Shown in pieces: positions 44,984 through 48,582 of a stretch of DNA of 48,582 nucleotides (position 1 is the stretch's first letter; every line of letters begins with the position of its first letter). Source of the DNA: Azolla pinnata (Eukaryota > Streptophyta > Polypodiopsida > Salviniales > Salviniaceae); NCBI GenBank assembly GCA_037176905.1, contig JBBBWG010030599.1, positions 1-48,582 of the forward strand, read 5' to 3'. The notes below the pieces were generated by a model. That model had not been told where the DNA came from and made no database searches. It was given only the letters and a program-made list of their open reading frames with translations. The position numbers and the translations under genes were made by a program.

Positions 44984-45240
44984 AAGAAGAAGAAGAAGAA
45001 GACGAAGAAGAAGAAGAAGAAGAAGAAGAAGAAGAAGAAGAAGAATTTGAAGAATTTGAAGAAGAAACCGAAGAAGAAGAAGAATTTGAAGAAGAAACTG
45101 AAGAAGAAACTGAAGAAGAAATTGAAGAAGAAACTGAAGAAGAAATTGAAGAAGAAACTGAACAAGAAATTGAAGAAGAAACTGAAGAAGAATGGAAGGA
45201 AGATGCATGAAGAAGAAGCATGAAGAAGAAGAAGAAGAAT
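44984..45240 (+). repeat. (GAA)n purine tract with GAATTTGAA/GAAACTGAA variants
   Basis: About 250 bp of GAA repeats, in the second half organised as GAAGAAGAAACTGAAGAAGAAATT higher-order units of 15-24 bp. On the coding strand of the unassigned gene it is TTC and starts about 22 bp before the ATG at 44961. Long frames through it (poly-Ser, poly-Phe, poly-Leu, poly-Lys) are artefacts. Confidence 0.95.
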
Positions 45241-45354
45241 GGAAGAAAGAAGCAGGTTGAGTAATGCGTTTGTCCCCGATCGATCTTCACGTAATACAAC
45301 ACGTAATACAGCGCGAGAACTCCAGAGAGCCTTCAATTCTGTATTCCTCTCCGT

Positions 45355-46080
45355 TTTGACATGTTGGTTTAACCCGTACCAGCTGACCCACCTTGTCTAT
45401 GATCTGACTGGCATATCCCCCGTTCGGGTTATGACCACAATCATCGGGTTGGTCCAATGTTATGGGCGTATAACCTTGCGAACCAATTTATAAGACTGAA
45501 TTTGAATGGTTGGAAGGGTATGATAAGTGAGAAATCGGTTCTCCTAGGGCTAGGACAAACCCATATAATCACTGGATGTGTGAATACACCTAGTGGTCAA
45601 GCAGCCCTTAAAAATTTGACCTATATAAATAAAGGGGACTAACTACCTCCATACTCTCTTGGTGAGGTTAGACTCTCTGTCATTTAGATTCGTACCTAAT
45701 AAGCTTATGAGGTATAATTTGAGGCAAGCATTTGCAATATGGAGTCATTGGATCCATACTTGTTAAGTTTCCGAGGTATAATCTGCGGTAATTATCTATG
45801 GTATAAGGCGTAGATAGTACTTCGATTTGCCTTCGATCCTTCACTCAGGGGTGGTTGCTAGTGGTTAATTATCCTGAATCCATCATCATCTCTCTAATCT
45901 TCTATCTAATATTGCTCATCATTAGTAGATCCATAATATCCAAGGTTAATATACAGGGTGAAGGGGGTGGGGCCTCACTATTCCTTGGGTCAACTCAGGT
46001 TTTATATACAACAACCTTGTAATTAGGCTAAGGTTTGGTTTGGCCTATCCTATTTCACACTGTGCTAACCAATAACACTC
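45355..46080 (+). mobile_element. Solo-LTR-like segment
   Basis: It begins near TGTTGGTTTAACCCG (45361) and holds a TATA box in ACCTATATAAATAAAGG (about 45619), then a frame-free leader with two related blocks (AAGCTTATGAGGTATAATTTG near 45700 and AAGTTTCCGAGGTATAATCTG near 45765). This is the layout of a plant LTR. No internal domain is adjacent, and the 3' end was not fixed. Confidence 0.4.
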
Positions 46081-47035
46081 ATCCTTGCTCAAGATGTTGT
46101 AACTGGAGAGGGAGCAAGAGGGGAGAGGAGGAGATAGTGACAAAGATAGATAGATAGATTCGAAGGTCAAATATGACTTATGAGACTAACAATAATATAT
46201 TTTACGTGACACATTCAATTTTGATTAATGACTCTTGATGTTCAAGGATTTTACTAATGAATGCCGCAATTGAGAGTACACAACAAGGTTGTGAGAGGAA
46301 TGTATGTAAGCATTGGCCTTGGTTGAGGATATATGGAAAACACATTCGAACGTGATTAAATGTCGGGCATTATAGTAGAGTGTGATACTTTGATTTTCGA
46401 ACTCGCTCGGGACATAGTATGCATATTCGACTAGTGTTATCACTTATATCTCAACACCCTATCTCGCATTGAAGAAAGTGAGAGCTGACATTGAAAGAGC
46501 TGGCAATTGTTCTAATATTGTATAACGGCAAGGGTTCTAACATGTAACCATGCATTCGCTTCTCGAGGTTAGAGAATAACTTGGTTTTGTAGTCCAATGC
46601 AACAACCGTAGTATAATATATGAACCATGAGCCTCGACATCTTTCCCATTCTGTGACACATTGCCTTTGCAAAAAATAAAAAAATAAAGATAAGGGTGAG
46701 AGTATAGAAGCTTCTATAGTTTTTTGTGTACAGATAGGTAAACTTTGTGTGTAATTAGAGGAGGTTTACCCAAGTTGATCTTGTCTCCTTGTCTTTCATA
46801 AGGATAAGTTGTTCTTTTAAGAATATCAATCTATATTTATGTTTTTGTTATCTAACCAGTTCTCTTAGTTCAGAGGCTCAATGTCTCTGTCTCAATCATG
46901 TACAATGCACGCTTAGCAACAATACTCCCTTGCTACCCTACTTTTCTCTTGCCCCCTAATCCATTTCGCTCTTTGCTTAATTTTCTTAAGCCTTTGCCTC
47001 TCCCCTCGCCATTGTGCTTCTTTCCTCGCTTGTAT
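46080..47035. other. Intergenic DNA, nothing recognised
   Basis: AT-rich sequence with a short GATA run near 46147. Short frames only. Confidence 0.5.
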
Positions 47036-47760
47036 TGTTGTTGTTGATGGTGGTATTGTTGCGTCCTTGCTATCTCCCCTTTTTCATCCACTCCTTATGG
47101 TTCCGCTCCTACCTAGCCCCTAATTTTCATTCAAATCTCAATCGATGGATGCTAGGTCATAGAAATCTATTTGAAATGTATGTCCGTTAAATATTTATAA
47201 ATACGGTTATGCTTCATGGATATATATTATAAATTTGAGTCTATAGTTATGACTGGATCCAAAAAGTTGATTCATACTTCCTTACTATCTCCTATTGGTC
47301 ATATGCTCCTTTCTTACGCCTTTATTCCTCCTTGCTTCTTAGGGTTCACAATTACATACCCGTTTAATTTTTATTTGAATTTCTGTGGCCAGGTATTTTA
47401 CGGATACAAAGTCATAGATATCTATTTGAAATGTACCTCCGTTAAACATTTATATATATTTAGATTATTCTATAAATTTGAGTCTATGGTTAGCACTAGG
47501 TCCAGAAAGTTGATTCATACTTCCTTGTTATCTCCCCTGCTCCCTTCTTACAAATACTTTACTCCTTTAGGGTTCACAGGTACATACCCATTTAATGTTT
47601 TTTGGAATTTCAATCTATTGGTGTCATCTCATGGACATCTATTTAAAATCATATGTTTCTAGTAAAAATGTACATATACATTTAGATTTTGGTTGATATA
47701 TTCTATAAATTTGAGTATGGTTTATATCTAGGTCTAGAAAGTTTATTAATACTTTAAAAA
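47035..47760 (+). repeat. Long-period tandem repeat (about 220-260 bp)
   Basis: The sentence TATCTCC...CTCCTT...AGGGTTCNC...ATACCC(G)TTTAAT...ATCTATTTGAAATGTA-TCCGTTAAATATTTATA...ATAAATTTGAGTCTATNGTT...GTTGATTCATACTTCCTT recurs about three times (anchors ATCTATTTGAAATGTA near 47167 and 47430 and ATCTATTTAAAATCATA near 47636; ATAAATTTGAGT near 47229, 47470 and 47704). Units are diverged and truncated. The 148-codon frame across it only reflects the repeat. Confidence 0.8.
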
Positions 47761-48360
47761 GAAAAAAAAAATCACTCTTTAGTAATAAATAACAATGTTT
47801 GCATGTTAGTTACATACATTTGTTTTTTAGCGTTGTGAGCGCATGTTTGATCTACTCTCTCTCTTTCTACTACTTTATTATTATCTTTTATACTTTTTAA
47901 AATTTGTACCCTAATAAGCTATGTTTATTTTCTTTATTATGTGTTACGTTATTGGTGGGGGAAAGAGTCATCGGGGTGACTGATAATTCCATATCACGTT
48001 GCCTCTTGCCCTCGTATAGAACGAATGTCTCTATCTCAATATGCTGCATGGAAATTTTGTTTGTTTGACGGCCTTACCTATGTCCCCCTTTATACTATCC
48101 CAGTAAGCCTTAATTGTGTCTATAAGCTCACCCTAAGTTCTTTTCATTGTTTTTGCAGGTGGCTCTAACACATTTTCAAAAGTTTTCTTACATCTAACCT
48201 TCTAGGTATGCTAGAGTGTAATTCCACATATTATCTCCCATAATACATCTCTCTCATGCATCAAGCCTACTAATTCTTGTCTTACCCGTTAAGAGGTGAC
48301 CTAACAGATTGTCATTTTTCATGATGTTTCTGTAAGTAATCATTATATTATATCCCCTAC
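47760..48360. other. Intergenic DNA, nothing recognised
   Basis: AT-rich, no long frame and no obvious repeat. Confidence 0.5.
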
Positions 48361-48364
48361 ATTG

Positions 48365-48435
48365 TCAGAATCTCGACTCGAACCTCAAACCTTTGAGACA
48401 CACAACATGGTGTTGTGCTGAGCTAAACCACATGG
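48365..48435 (-). repeat. tRNA-like element (SINE head candidate)
   Basis: The minus strand reads TGGTTTAGCTCAGCAC (A-box-like, complement of about 48415-48430), then about 30 bases later GGTTCGAGTCGAGA (B-box-like, complement of 48371-48384). The spacing matches a tRNA internal promoter, but acceptor and anticodon stems do not pair well by eye. A tRNA-derived SINE is the best reading. Confidence 0.5.
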
Positions 48436-48582
48436 ATATACAATAATCATGTATGAACTTATATAAGTTCATTCGTATTGTATGAGTTAGTCCTTGAGTA
48501 TATTTTACAGATATACTTAGGCATATTCTAGAGATATTCTAACCTAGTATATTCTACGGATATTCGTGAGTATATTCTAGAG

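Noticed and set aside
44410..45336. 300-residue poly-Ser, poly-Phe, poly-Leu and poly-Lys frames
   Set aside because: They come from the GAA/TTC tract. Only the short part downstream of 44961 was kept, as exons of the unassigned gene, on the basis of splice sites and phase.

Overview
The window is nuclear DNA from a land plant, most likely a flowering plant and possibly a monocot. The evidence is spliced genes with GT-AG introns, plant TTTAGGG telomere-type repeats, plant-style LINE, Ty1/copia and Ty3/gypsy relics, a gibberellin 20-oxidase homologue, and strongly GC-rich coding sequence (40S RPS16, GA20ox-like) in an AT-rich background. The monocot suggestion rests only on base composition and is weak.

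I can support six protein genes. They are a GA20-oxidase-like 2OG-Fe(II) dioxygenase (minus strand, 13963 to 11507, 2 exons), a NUMOD3-motif protein with an organelle-type leader (minus, 24719 to 20722, 9 exons), cytosolic ribosomal protein S16/uS9 (plus, 27726 to 28160, one coding exon), a small stand-alone UBP-type zinc finger protein (minus, 31699 to 30798, 3 exons), a soluble ABC ATPase of the ABCI19/20/21 type (plus, 38451 to 41827, 6 exons) and an unrecognised Cys-containing protein (minus, 44961 to 42162, about 7 exons). Exon joins were read by hand. They keep frame throughout, but none has transcript support.

Layout. 1-4511: a LINE on the plus strand (reverse transcriptase, zf-RVT, poly-A tail), split by about 1.6 kb of other repeats that include a 71-bp minisatellite rich in TTTAGGG. 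4512-5830: a decayed copia element on the minus strand. 5830-11500: mostly anonymous sequence with an LTR-like promoter at about 8500. 11507-14190: the GA20ox-like gene and a telomere-type array touching its start codon. 14190-20700: microsatellites and a decayed LTR element with a gag remnant. 20722-25392: the NUMOD3 gene and simple-sequence arrays upstream of it. 25690-26890: a gypsy integrase relic. 27500-28400: RPS16. 30161-32990: the zinc finger gene between two tandem-repeat blocks. 33100-37900: a mosaic of retroelement pieces, including a gypsy primer-binding site and gag. 37941-41827: the ABC gene, preceded by a 144-bp duplication. 42162-45240: the unrecognised gene with a GAA/TTC tract upstream. 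45350-48582: LTR-like DNA, a 0.7-kb tandem repeat and a tRNA-like element.

The genes do not form a pathway; they are ordinary plant genes scattered among repeats. The more unusual aspects are the acidic inserts in the GA20ox homologue, its near-zero spacing to a telomere-type array, simple-sequence tracts just upstream of all six start codons, and the gene I could not assign.
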